This document shows, piece after piece, positions 13,574 through 20,839 of a DNA stretch of 21,079 nucleotides (position 1 is its first letter; each line of letters begins with the position of its first letter). The position numbers and the translations under genes are program-made. The notes below the pieces were generated by a model that saw only the letters and a program-made list of their open reading frames with translations, made no database searches and had not been told where the DNA came from. Origin of the DNA: a virus; IMG/VR virus record IMGVR_UViG_3300046517_001833, positions 1 through 21,079 of that record. One strand, written 5' to 3'.

Positions 13574-15218
13574 AGAAACCGATGATCCGGTTTTATTAAT
13601 GGCGAGTGTGGGAGCTGGAAAAAGCCTAATGCTCGCTGATATTCTCTTAAGAATGCAAACCATAGGAAAACGAGCTTTATGTCTCGTAAATAATGCTGAA
13701 CTTGTAAGAAATAATTGTGCTACATTTAAAGAACAAGGAGGTAACGCTTCAATTTATTGTGCTGCTCTGAAAGAGAAAAATGAAAGTGCACCAATAGTTT
13801 TTGGTACCCCACAATCAATTTTAAACGGAATTAATAAAAATGAAAGAATATCTCAAATCAAATTTAATATCATTATTGTCGATGAAGCACATGGCATTAA
13901 TTATCTTGATGATCGTAGTATCTTTATGCGCATACTTCGCCATTACAAGCAAGAATATCCACAAATGCGATTGCTTGGAGCAACAGGAACAAACTTCAGA
14001 TTTAAAGGAACAGAAATTGTTGGAAATAATTGCCTCTTTAATCGACAAGTCGGAAACATTACCACCGAACAATTAATTAATGATAAATATTTAATAGATC
14101 CTATCTTCAAAATTGACCCTAAATTAGTTATAGACTTCTCAAAAGTTAAAATAAAATCAAATGGAAAGTTCGATTCTAAAGATTTAGATTTAGTAATTAG
14201 TGAGAATGCTCGTTTAACAGAACTTATCTGCAAACAAATAATTCATATTATGGAATCCCAAAGTAGATTTGGTGTGTTTATTTTTGCTACTACAAAAAAG
14301 CATGCCGATGAAATAATGACCCATTTGCCAGAAGAACAAAGCGCATTAATATTAGGTGAAACTCCACAGGATGAACGAACGAGGATTTTAAATGAAGCCC
14401 GTGAAGGAAAAATCAAATATCTGGTTAATATTGCTATTATTAGCGTGGGTGTTGATGTTCCCGCTTTTGATACTATTGCATACTTACGTCCAACAGAAAG
14501 TTTGGTTTTACTCGTGCAAACTATGGGACGTGTGCTCAGATTGTCCCCCCGCACTAATAAAACAGAAGCATTAGTATTAGACTTTGCAGGAAATATTGAG
14601 CGTCATAGTCATTGGGATAATCCAGTCTTGCTAAAAGCAGTCAGAATGACTTTAGATGAAGATAAACCTAGAGTACTTAAATGTCCAGCTTGTATGGAAC
14701 TAAATACAGAAACAGCTCGTCGTTGTATTGGAAGCATAAATAATAAACGTTGCGAATATTTTTTTGAGTGTAAGAAGTGTCCAAACGAAGAATGCGAAGC
14801 CCAGAACGATATTGCTAGTCGCCATTGTCGAGTATGTCAGCATGAATTGATAGACCCAAATGACAAATTAACTTTACCCTCAGCAACACCAGAATTAAAA
14901 GAACTTGAAGTTATTGATGCAAAATATGTAATCTCTGATTCTAGAACAGGATTTAGAATAAACTGCATGTATCGGTGTCGGGATGATAAAGGACGTACTG
15001 CGTCATTTTATGAGAGCTATACGCCCATAAGTGACAAGGCACGTCACGTCTTTTATGGACAGTTCGTTAAAAAACACTGCGAGAAGCCAAGAGATTGGTA
15101 TATACATCTTGATAAGCGAGAGAAAATGCAAGAAATGCTTCAAAATGTTAACACTCCTACATACATAATGCTTCATCAAGATGATAATGGGTATAGGATA
15201 AAAAGAAAAATTTTTTAA
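13515..15218 (+). CDS. SF2 DEAH-box helicase with C-terminal Cys cluster
   Basis: This 567-aa protein is an ATP-dependent helicase or translocase of the ResIII/UvsW-like superfamily 2 group. Motif Q/I: LRNYQKQAVQE and Walker A SVGAGKS (residues 31-37). Motif II: IIIVDEAH (DEAH 123-126). Motif III: LLGATGT (153-159). Motif IV area: FIFATTKKHADEI (254-266). Motifs V/VI: IISVGVDVPAFDT and VQTMGRVLR (333-341). A zinc-ribbon-like region near 389-440 has nine Cys, including CPAC, CKKC and CRVC. It ends the recombination operon and probably acts in branch migration or repair. AGGA precedes the ATG. Confidence 0.9.
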   Translation: MKELRNYQKQAVQECWNVLKETDDPVLLMASVGAGKSLMLADILLRMQTIGKRALCLVNNAELVRNNCATFKEQGGNASIYCAALKEKNESAPIVFGTPQSILNGINKNERISQIKFNIIIVDEAHGINYLDDRSIFMRILRHYKQEYPQMRLLGATGTNFRFKGTEIVGNNCLFNRQVGNITTEQLINDKYLIDPIFKIDPKLVIDFSKVKIKSNGKFDSKDLDLVISENARLTELICKQIIHIMESQSRFGVFIFATTKKHADEIMTHLPEEQSALILGETPQDERTRILNEAREGKIKYLVNIAIISVGVDVPAFDTIAYLRPTESLVLLVQTMGRVLRLSPRTNKTEALVLDFAGNIERHSHWDNPVLLKAVRMTLDEDKPRVLKCPACMELNTETARRCIGSINNKRCEYFFECKKCPNEECEAQNDIASRHCRVCQHELIDPNDKLTLPSATPELKELEVIDAKYVISDSRTGFRINCMYRCRDDKGRTASFYESYTPISDKARHVFYGQFVKKHCEKPRDWYIHLDKREKMQEMLQNVNTPTYIMLHQDDNGYRIKRKIF

Positions 15219-15299
15219 TCAATCCAGGAAGTATTGGTCAATATAAAAGTAAATGCGAAAGATGCATTTCAAATGAATAATTAATATAATAATATAGCT

Positions 15300-15830
15300 G
15301 ATTACCCATGAAGGTGAAACAGTATTCGGATTCGTTATGACGTTCCCAGCGATATTTTTCCGGTGCGCTGGTCATTTAAACCAGATAGGAATCTTGCAAT
15401 GAGTGTCACCAGTAAATTGCAGGGCGGAGCTTCCCCGTTAATCAGGGCTAAACGATTCTAGTCCGGCAGGAAAGATAAATCGTGACAGCGTGGAGAGACA
15501 CGCTCTTTTTTAGGGCTTACCGCATGAAATGATTGGGGAATCCTAGTTATTTTTATTCGTGAGGCGAAGCGGTAAGCCACCAGTCGACGAGCAATCGAAG
15601 AACGGCAAATCCATGAAAGCGTAAACTCGCTCAGGTATGGTGAGGCTATGAGATTGTGCCGGTAACAGGCTGTAGTGGTGTAAATCCCCACATTCGCCAA
15701 TAATATAAACAATTAGATTTAAATAATATGGCTCCGGCAGCGTCTTGCGCATATGATCATCAACGATGACCCTCTTGGAGCCGTCATAAATGAGATATTG
15801 AGTATTTTTACTCATGAATATGATTAAATT
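15300..15830 (+). ncRNA. Candidate large structured non-coding RNA
   Basis: The tract is GC-richer than the surrounding DNA and contains a chain of hairpins: CTGGT/ACCAG (15368-15384), TGCAAT/ATTGCA (15395-15421), AGCGTG/CACGCT (15487-15504), a perfect 10-bp stem GGCTTACCGC/GCGGTAAGCC (15514-15578) with inner hairpins, AGCG/CGCT (15618-15631), GCC/GGC (15658-15670), GTGG/CCAC (15675-15691), GGCTCC/GGAGCC (15730-15782) enclosing TCATC-AAC-GATGA, and TGAGTA/TACTCA (15799-15814). Phages are known to carry large ornate RNAs such as GOLLD and ROOL, but I cannot match this to a named family. Strand is assumed from the helicase direction; ends are approximate. Confidence 0.5.
15487..15511 (+). terminator. 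Terminator-like hairpin within the structured tract
   Basis: AGCGTG-GAGAGA-CACGCT followed after one C by six Ts (15506-15511) has the form of an intrinsic terminator on the plus strand. It may end the recombination operon. If so, the structured tract would be two shorter RNAs; alternatively it is an internal stem. Confidence 0.5.
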
Positions 15831-15841
15831 TCTGAATATAT

Positions 15842-15874
15842 AATGTAGGCTAATCAATACTATCAGCCTACATT
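15842..15874. terminator. Hairpin after the 230-aa gene, probable terminator
   Basis: AATGTAGGCT and AGCCTACATT are perfect 10-bp arms with a 13-base loop, starting 10 bases beyond the stop of the minus-strand gene. The T-tract is poor on both sides, so termination may be weak or bidirectional. Confidence 0.55.
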
Positions 15875-15883
15875 GTTAAAATA

Positions 15884-16576
15884 CTACCCAGGGACATTTT
15901 TAGTAAAAGGATCTGGAGAACCATTGTTTCTAACATTTTCTTCATATAATTCAAGACGGCCCGCAATCTGTTCTTTAAAGAAATTAAATCTATTGTGTTT
16001 ATATAATTCCACATTAAAGACAGGTGCTTCTTCTATCCCTTGTTCAAAACGACTTAATGAACTGGACTTGCCCCATAATACAGGGTAACTATAATCTTTT
16101 TTACCATCAGCAAATAATAATGAAAATAATAAAGAAAATGGCCCACGAGCCATATTTAATAATTCTTTTATATTATATTTTTCTATAAAACGTGGATTTA
16201 TATATTCTACTGCCCCGTTCTCTTTAATAACAAAGTCTCTTTTAAATATACGCACTTTATAGTTTATCAAATCATTTAAAGTGGTTAATTTTTTATCAGA
16301 TAAATCTATTAAATCAATATCATCATCATCTGGATTAATAGCCAAATGAATGTAGTCCTCTATATTATCTTTCATAATCACAACACATAGCAATCTATGA
16401 ATCTGCTCTCTAAGAAGTAATATTTTATATTGAGTAATATAATCATTCGTATCATCTAGGGCTATTATTTCTATTTGAACGCGTTTTTCTAGTTCTAAAT
16501 ACAAACGTTGCAAATGAGTGTTCCATCGCAATTGATGATCTTCATACATGCTAGGTTGTTCTGTTTTTTTTACCAT
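15884..16576 (-). CDS. 230-aa hypothetical accessory protein
   Basis: A soluble charged protein with AAGGAAAG directly before the ATG. The N-terminal half is helical (beginning MVKKTEQPSMYEDHQLRWNT, then LQRLYLELEKRVQIEIIALD). An acidic stretch INPDDDDIDLIDLSDKK lies near residue 80-96. The segment MARGPFSLLFSLLFADGKKD near residue 143-162 is the only hydrophobic part. No catalytic motif or family recognised. It is a lone gene with its own intergenic regions, oriented against the recombination operon and divergent from a membrane protein gene. That is the setting of a phage accessory gene (moron); a lysogenic-conversion role is possible but unproven. Confidence 0.75.
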   Translation of the reverse strand: MVKKTEQPSMYEDHQLRWNTHLQRLYLELEKRVQIEIIALDDTNDYITQYKILLLREQIHRLLCVVIMKDNIEDYIHLAINPDDDDIDLIDLSDKKLTTLNDLINYKVRIFKRDFVIKENGAVEYINPRFIEKYNIKELLNMARGPFSLLFSLLFADGKKDYSYPVLWGKSSSLSRFEQGIEEAPVFNVELYKHNRFNFFKEQIAGRLELYEENVRNNGSPDPFTKNVPG

Positions 16577-16695
16577 TTCTTTCCTTTTTTTAATTAAATC
16601 TCAGAATAATAAGACAATGACGATCATAACCCCATTGTGTTACAAAAAAAAGCACGCTATTATTTTAATCCATTTAAAAGAATAAAGTTTAATTT

Positions 16696-17349
16696 ATGGA
16701 AATATGTTCAGATTCGGAGCTTTTTACGCATTATAAGCTTGATGAATATCGTCTGAGACTCATCAATATCAATAAAGCACTTAATGACTATTTATTCAGC
16801 AGATTAAAGGATTCAGAAGATTTAAATAGATATGAGCGAAATTTAAAATATGAAAAATATAAAATATATAACAATATTGGCTATGCATTAGGAATGCTAA
16901 CAGGGTTCGCATTAACACTTTTAATTTCCTCGATATTTATTATAGCTTTAATAAACTCTATCCTTTTATTGATATTGACTATCATTAATTTTGTAATTGA
17001 CAGAGATATCGAAATATATAAGCATAAAGATCTTGATAAAGATGCTGATATTAGACGAGATGTTTTTTTGTCTATACTGGCACCAGTATTTATAGTTATC
17101 TTATCCAGCTTGGTATTTTTTCCATTAGAAATAACATTATTCGCATTATGCGCATATACTGCTTTGTATGTTGCTGCAGAATCGATTATTGATGAAGTAC
17201 TTGAAGACAAACTCAAGGACAAAGAATCTAATAATTATAAATATAGTTCCGATAAAAAATTGTCTTTCTTTTCAAAACAAAATATCGGTAAAAACAATTA
17301 CATTGATGATGAACATATAGAGTCTGGTTATCGCAATAATCAGACCTAA
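16696..17349 (+). CDS. 217-aa protein with two transmembrane hairpins
   Basis: The N-terminal 60 residues are soluble and helical (beginning MEICSDSELFTHYKLDEYRL). Two transmembrane hairpins follow: residues about 61-101 (ALGMLTGFALTLLISSIFII onward) and about 123-161 (FLSILAPVFIVILSSLVFFP onward), separated by a charged loop DRDIEIYKHKDLDKDADIRR. The C-terminal 50 residues are hydrophilic and acidic/basic mixed. No signal peptide. The ribosome site is weak. The protein resembles no phage structural family. Two hairpins with cytosolic ends are common among exclusion proteins and also bacterial effectors; neither can be proved here. Divergent from the 230-aa gene. Confidence 0.75.
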   Translation: MEICSDSELFTHYKLDEYRLRLININKALNDYLFSRLKDSEDLNRYERNLKYEKYKIYNNIGYALGMLTGFALTLLISSIFIIALINSILLLILTIINFVIDRDIEIYKHKDLDKDADIRRDVFLSILAPVFIVILSSLVFFPLEITLFALCAYTALYVAAESIIDEVLEDKLKDKESNNYKYSSDKKLSFFSKQNIGKNNYIDDEHIESGYRNNQT

Positions 17350-17533
17350 GATGATTTTAGTATTTTATTAATACTAATTGTCCATGACAAACTCTGACAG
17401 AGCTTGACAGAACCAGTTCAAAATTCGCTCAACAATATGGTTAGCTTTTATGCTGCATTTTTAGAGCATAATATTGCCGAATATTGCCAAAACAATACAA
17501 ATAGAGCATTTATTATGGCAAAGGATATGAATA

Positions 17534-17563
17534 TTGAAATATTATAAATATTTGTTGTATACT
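17534..17563 (+). promoter_or_regulatory. Promoter for the tandem hairpin RNA
   Basis: TTGAAA (17534-17539), an 18-bp spacer and TATACT (17558-17563). Transcription would begin near 17570, about 15 bases before the first hairpin element. Confidence 0.5.
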
Positions 17564-17585
17564 ATTCTTAGATGTAATTACGACC

Positions 17586-17740
17586 TTAAAGCACTCCGTA
17601 GATCAGCTTAGATATCAATTACTTTTCCGGGTTAGAGATATCTAAGCTGCGTGAATAACCACTTTAAAGCACTCTGTAGATCGACTAAGACGTTTTCAAA
17701 CTTTCGCCGGTTAAATACGTCTTAGTCGAGTGAGTCGCTG
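17586..17740 (+). ncRNA. Tandem pair of related hairpin elements with covarying stems
   Basis: Two copies about 78 bases apart share the leader TTAAAGCACTCYGTAGATC (17586-17604 and 17664-17682; one difference). Each is followed by a perfect 12-bp stem whose sequence differs between copies: AGCTTAGATATC/GATATCTAAGCT (17605-17648) and CGACTAAGACGT/ACGTCTTAGTCG (17682-17728). The loops share ACTTT and CCGG-TTA motifs. The CACTC of the leader can pair with GCGTG or GAGTG just after the stem, making an outer helix and leaving GTAGATC as a conserved bulge. Stem pairing kept while sequence changes is strong evidence of a functional fold. Function unknown: tandem sRNA, leader of the next gene, or a DNA hairpin site. 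Confidence 0.65.
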
Positions 17741-17758
17741 TCTTTACCGGATAATTAA

Positions 17759-17962
17759 ATGCACGATTTCACAAAAGAAGAGCTAAAAGAATTACTTTAT
17801 GGATTATGGTGTCATGCAAAATTCACAGGGAAAATAAACAATCAAAAATTATATAACAAAATAAAATCCATGATGGATAACTATTGCGATCATGAATGGA
17901 TTTCATATCCAAATGATTATGCTGCAATGCCTTATTGTAAAAAATGCCGCATGGCAGGATAA
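17759..17962 (+). CDS. 67-aa protein with C-x-H ... C-x-x-C motif
   Basis: The N-terminal half is helical and charged (beginning MHDFTKEELKELLYGLWCHA). The C-terminal half carries CDHEWI and YCKKC near residues 42-62, a four-ligand arrangement that fits a small zinc knuckle. Small phage proteins ending in this kind of C-x-H-x-W ... C-x-x-C motif are common but without assigned function. It lies 18 bases after the tandem hairpin elements and on the same strand, with no terminator between, so those elements may form its leader. The ribosome site CCGGATAA is weak, which would suit control by leader structure. Confidence 0.65.
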   Translation: MHDFTKEELKELLYGLWCHAKFTGKINNQKLYNKIKSMMDNYCDHEWISYPNDYAAMPYCKKCRMAG

Positions 17963-17969
17963 AGCCTGG

Positions 17970-17978
17970 TTATACACA
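17970..17978 (+). promoter_or_regulatory. DnaA-box-like sequence
   Basis: TTATACACA matches the DnaA consensus TTATNCACA. It lies just after the 67-aa gene in a convergent intergenic region. No other origin feature is nearby, so it may be chance. Confidence 0.3.
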
Positions 17979-18025
17979 GAATCAGAACTAATATGTCTTT
18001 ATGTCAAGATGTTTTGAAATAAAGA

Positions 18026-18047
18026 AGGGAGCGCTTAACGTCTCCCT
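18026..18047. terminator. Terminator between convergent genes
   Basis: AGGGAG (18026-18031) and CTCCCT (18042-18047) with a 10-base loop. On the minus strand it is followed by TCTTTATTTC, so it probably ends the minus-strand unit whose last gene stops at 18078. It could also stop plus-strand transcription less efficiently. Confidence 0.55.
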
Positions 18048-18077
18048 CAACTGTCTCCTTCATGGATGGATCAGATT

Positions 18078-18623
18078 CTATTCTTCTTCATCATCACCAA
18101 AATTATCACTTTGCTCACACATTCCATCATATTCCAAATTTTTTTTGACTTTTTTCTCTTTTTTAGCCTTGGTTTTTTTGAAAGAATTTTTGTATGTTTT
18201 CTTATCTTCCTCAGTGATAAATATGCATTCTGCAATATGATCAATACCATTGAATAAACTATCTATCCTATTTTCAAGTCGTTTAAACTCTTTATAAATC
18301 TTGCTTTGATTATCAAGCGAAATACCTTCAACAGGATCATATTTATCTTTTTTAATTGCAACTAGGGTCTCAGCATTAATACCAAAAGCTTTCATAATAT
18401 CCGAATCAGAGGCTTTTTTCTTAAGATACATACGTATTTTCTTAAGCTCATCTATCCCTGGTTCTTGATTAAAGTTCGTTCCTATTGCCTCTTGTCGCCA
18501 ATTAGAAGCTATAATTTTAGGCTCATACTTCGTAGGTTTCCAATTATCTAATGTTACTTCTTCTTTATCACTCCCATCAATACTGCATGGATCAAATTCA
18601 TAACTTGTCTCTGTTTTGCTCAT
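18078..18623 (-). CDS. 181-aa hypothetical protein, acidic and basic tails
   Basis: A GGGAGCG site precedes the ATG. The product begins MSKTETSYEFDPCSIDGSDK. The middle, LKKIRMYLKKKASDSDIMKAFGINAETLVAIKKDK (residues about 60-94), resembles a helix-turn-helix. A long helix follows (IYKEFKRLENRIDSLFNGID). Then a Lys-rich run (KKTKAKKEKKVKKN) and an acidic end GDDEEE. It is the last gene of the minus-strand unit containing endolysin. Role unknown; it could be a small virion or packaging accessory protein. Confidence 0.7.
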   Translation of the reverse strand: MSKTETSYEFDPCSIDGSDKEEVTLDNWKPTKYEPKIIASNWRQEAIGTNFNQEPGIDELKKIRMYLKKKASDSDIMKAFGINAETLVAIKKDKYDPVEGISLDNQSKIYKEFKRLENRIDSLFNGIDHIAECIFITEEDKKTYKNSFKKTKAKKEKKVKKNLEYDGMCEQSDNFGDDEEE

Positions 18624-18638
18624 CTTAACGCTCCCTGT

Positions 18639-18848
18639 TTATGAATTATTCAAAGCCCTTAACTTTTCGAATTGCTTAGGTGTTATGCCGTCCTCAACCC
18701 ATTGTCTAAATTCTCCTGCATCCATTCGTTTATATTTTTCTCCTATTTTTGAATCTTTTTTTAAATGCATTAAAAAATTTTCTAAATCTAATATTACGAA
18801 AGAATCATAATCATTATCTCTTAAGACAGTAACTCGTAGGCTTTCCAT
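18639..18848 (-). CDS. 69-aa hypothetical protein
   Basis: I choose the ATG at 18848 (MESLRVTVLRDNDY) because AGGGG lies about 10 bases upstream; the frame could also begin at a GTG three codons earlier. The product starts with a beta-like segment (RVTVLRDNDYDSFVILDLEN), then helices and RQWVEDGITPKQFEKLRALN near the end. The start overlaps the VRR-NUC gene by 35 bases. It is in the unit with endolysin. No family recognised. Confidence 0.65.
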   Translation of the reverse strand: MESLRVTVLRDNDYDSFVILDLENFLMHLKKDSKIGEKYKRMDAGEFRQWVEDGITPKQFEKLRALNNS

Positions 18849-19230
18849 ATTCAACACCCCTGTTTAAATAGGTCAGAATAACTGATTTTGCAGCTTCTTC
18901 TCCCCACACAGCTAATGCTTCATAGCCACGTGATATTTTACGTTCTATAAATGTAATTTGTTCCGGTGAAAGTTTTCCTTCTTCTACTTTTAATTCCACC
19001 CATAAACCAGCTTTGTCATTCATTGGTACTGCTAGGAAAAAGTCTGAAATGCCCTTTATTATTCCCATTTTTGATAAAGTTTTAGCATGGTGCCAAAGTC
19101 CTGGGTAATTTCTAACATCAATAAAACGCTCATTAGCAAAATGGTGAAAATCATCTGCAAATTCAGGGAAGTCATGCTTAAACCAATTCACTATATTGAT
19201 ATGCGCAATTTGTTCGGGTTTTAAACTCAT
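18814..19230 (-). CDS. VRR-NUC-type nuclease
   Basis: This 138-aa protein has the conserved PD-(D/E)XK pattern of VRR-NUC nucleases: HFANER near 31-36, KGISDFFLAVP with Asp63, GLWVELKVEEGKLSPEQ with Glu79-x-Lys81, and Gln91. These residues should bind metal and cut DNA, probably branched DNA or Holliday junctions made during recombination and packaging. It is a stand-alone domain, as usual in phages. The start overlaps the endolysin stop (ATGA), so the two are translated together. Confidence 0.85.
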   Translation of the reverse strand: MSLKPEQIAHINIVNWFKHDFPEFADDFHHFANERFIDVRNYPGLWHHAKTLSKMGIIKGISDFFLAVPMNDKAGLWVELKVEEGKLSPEQITFIERKISRGYEALAVWGEEAAKSVILTYLNRGVEYGKPTSYCLKR

Positions 19231-19628
19231 TTTCCTTCACTAATCATTAATGCTACATCAGTAGCTCTTTGATGTACTTGTTTCGCCCAAACACTATCAA
19301 GAACGGCTTTTGCGGCTGATGTATAATCTTTTTTCTCAAGAGCTGTAATCATGTCCTTAAATTCAAGTAATTTGGTAATTCCTAAATTAAAATTCATGTT
19401 GATTAATGCGTTGCGTACACCAGGAGGAAGATAGAAAAACCAAGTATGTTGATGAAGTTCACTAACTGTCTGTGCTAAATCATTCTTGAACATCAACTCA
19501 GCTTCATCTAATCTAATACCATTTTCGAGATTCCTTCCCCATCCAACAGTAATATGTCCATTTGTATCAACATAGGTATGTAAATCTAAACCCTCACAAT
19601 TTTTAATCCAGTCCTTTAAATCTTGCAT
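19227..19628 (-). CDS. Endolysin, T4-type lysozyme (glycoside hydrolase 24)
   Basis: The start is the ATG at 19628 with AAGGAG about 10 bases upstream; the frame extends to an in-frame TTG at 19649, which is before that site. The 133-aa product cleaves the MurNAc-GlcNAc bond of peptidoglycan at lysis. The catalytic triad of T4 lysozyme is present: Glu12 in NCEGL, Asp21 in YVDTNGH and Thr27 in ITVGWG. There is no signal sequence, so release needs a holin, which I cannot identify nearby. At 133 aa it is shorter than T4 lysozyme (164 aa). The last codons overlap the VRR-NUC start. Confidence 0.92.
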   Translation of the reverse strand: MQDLKDWIKNCEGLDLHTYVDTNGHITVGWGRNLENGIRLDEAELMFKNDLAQTVSELHQHTWFFYLPPGVRNALINMNFNLGITKLLEFKDMITALEKKDYTSAAKAVLDSVWAKQVHQRATDVALMISEGK

Positions 19629-19687
19629 AACAAAAGCTCTCCTTTTCAATGAACAAGTGATTTGATTAGAATTTTTTGGAATTTTAC

Positions 19688-19735
19688 AAAAAAGAATACC
19701 TGTGAAGATATGTTCATCCTGAACGTCTCCACAGG
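19688..19735 (-). terminator. Rho-independent terminator after the repeat protein
   Basis: On the minus strand an imperfect long hairpin (CCTGTG...CACAGG, 19735-19699, with GTTC/GAAC inside) is followed by TATTCTTTTTT. It lies about 50 bases past the stop of the repeat protein and before the endolysin, so endolysin may need read-through or its own promoter. Confidence 0.7.
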
Positions 19736-19781
19736 CACCAAATTAAAGCCATCCTTAGCTTGTTCATTTACTACTACCTTT

Positions 19782-20816
19782 TTATGCAGCAGCGCGAATC
19801 AATTGATAATTGATAATTGTATCGTTACCTGGATCAGCACTAAAAGTAACTGTTAAAGTATCATTCGTCACAACAGCTTGTAATACAGTAACATTATTTG
19901 TTCCATTATCAACTACTTGTACAAATGCGCGGTCACTTGCAGCCAATGCGCCTGTTACCACAAATGCCTCAGCAGCACCACCACCACCAACAGTGGTAAC
20001 CTGAGAATTAAACTTAATTATCGCACTTGGAGTAATACCAGCCGCCAATTTAGCTAATGTAACGTTAGCATCTAGAATCTTAGCAGTAGTAATCGCATTT
20101 GAAGCTATAGTTAATGCACCTGATGCAACAATAGTGGCATCACCCGACATCGCAACCGCAGTTGGTACAGTTCCAGCAGAACCTACCAAAATAAATCCAC
20201 TAGTCATGGCTGCTAATTTACTAAAAGCAATTGCAGCAGCAGCGTTGATATCAGCATCTACAATAACACCCGCAGAGATTGCAGTTACACCAGCATTGGA
20301 AATAACTACATCACCAGTCATTGCGACTGAAGTTGCTACGTTTCCCGCAGAACCCACAAGCACATTACCAGAGGCAAGAGCTGCCAATTTACTAAAAGAA
20401 ATTGCAGCGGCAGCGTTGATATCAGCGTTGACAATTACTCCAGGAGCTATGGCAAATACACCAGTATTACTAATAGTCCCGTCTCCAGACATAGCCACGC
20501 CAGTAGCAACGTTTGAAGCATTACCAACGAATATATCACCAGAAGATAATGTATTAGATAAGCCACCATTGACGGTTAATGATACAAATGAATCCGTAAT
20601 AGCATCATAAGTGAACCAGCCGATTTGAGCAGTAGCATAATAAATTAAAACAATGTCTTCTATTTCCCATTCCCAAACGCCATTGTTTAGTGCTTCGACA
20701 ACATCAACTTGAGAACTGAAATAATCAGCGGTTGTTATAGTAGTTAAATCATCGGTAGTAACAATACCAACGATATTAGGGAAAAGATTAAACTCCCTTT
20801 TTATAGATGTAATCAT
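19782..20816 (-). CDS. Repeat-rich virion surface or tail-associated protein
   Basis: A 344-aa Ala/Val/Thr/Ser-rich, low-charge protein. The N-terminal about 85 residues form a distinct domain (MITSIKREFNLFPNIVGIVT onward). Then come three tandem repeats: residues 90-146, 147-203 and 204-259, the first two 57 aa and the third 56 aa with a diverged second half. Each has SG-x-x-x-VG-x-A, VAMSGD and a SKLAA end. A C-terminal domain (about 260-344) is beta-rich. Such repeats are frequent in phage tail-fibre or surface proteins. AAGGAG precedes the ATG, and a terminator follows. The exact location on the virion cannot be told. Confidence 0.7.
   Translation of the reverse strand: MITSIKREFNLFPNIVGIVTTDDLTTITTADYFSSQVDVVEALNNGVWEWEIEDIVLIYYATAQIGWFTYDAITDSFVSLTVNGGLSNTLSSGDIFVGNASNVATGVAMSGDGTISNTGVFAIAPGVIVNADINAAAAISFSKLAALASGNVLVGSAGNVATSVAMTGDVVISNAGVTAISAGVIVDADINAAAAIAFSKLAAMTSGFILVGSAGTVPTAVAMSGDATIVASGALTIASNAITTAKILDANVTLAKLAAGITPSAIIKFNSQVTTVGGGGAAEAFVVTGALAASDRAFVQVVDNGTNNVTVLQAVVTNDTLTVTFSADPGNDTIINYQLIRAAA
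20040..20549 (-). repeat. Three in-gene tandem repeats of 168-171 bp
   Basis: DNA repeats encoding the 57-residue units of the surface protein. The first two copies are near-identical in the part encoding INAAAAI-x-FSKLAA. Repeats of this kind can expand or contract by recombination. Confidence 0.7.
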
Positions 20817-20839
20817 TTAATTATCTCCTTATAATTAAG

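Larger units (their letters stand above)
15219..15883. other. Long interval without a protein gene
   Basis: The 665-base interval between the helicase gene and a convergent minus-strand gene contains no well-supported protein gene. Minus-strand open frames cover parts of it, but they lack ribosome sites and overlap one another. The centre is GC-richer and full of inverted repeats (see the RNA entry). A short inverted repeat AAATGC/GCATTT near 15251-15269 follows the helicase but has no T-run. Confidence 0.6.
17350..17758. other. Interval without a protein gene, upstream of the 67-aa gene
   Basis: This 409-base interval contains a 7-bp-arm hairpin TTATGCT/AGCATAA (17448-17471), a doubled AATATTGCC (17470-17488), a promoter (17534-17563) and the tandem hairpin elements (17586-17740). 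The only frames starting with ATG are about ten codons long, so it is probably regulatory or RNA-coding. Confidence 0.6.

Noticed and set aside
15300-15830. Group I or group II intron
   Set aside because: I could not find a convincing P7 pairing or a domain V, there is no maturase or homing endonuclease gene, and no split gene flanks the tract.
15458-15857. Two overlapping minus-strand open frames of 84 and 104 codons
   Set aside because: No ribosome site, unlikely amino-acid composition, and they run through the hairpin stems; probably shadows of a structured RNA.
9161-17490. CGAATATTGCCAA occurs at 9161-9173 and 17478-17490
   Set aside because: A 13-base match is expected by chance in 21 kb of AT-rich DNA.
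17586-17682. GTAGAT in the tandem elements resembles the 3' end of Cas12a CRISPR repeats
   Set aside because: The UCUAC partner needed for the Cas12a repeat stem is missing, and the two units are not separated by spacers.
17586-17962. Type III toxin-antitoxin (ToxI repeats plus ToxN)
   Set aside because: The elements are hairpins of about 78 bases rather than short pseudoknot repeats, no terminator separates them from the gene, and the 67-aa product is not ToxN-like.
20134-20610. 158-codon plus-strand frame opposite the repeat protein
   Set aside because: It mirrors the repeat gene's codon pattern, has no ribosome site, and the minus-strand protein has clear repeats and signals.
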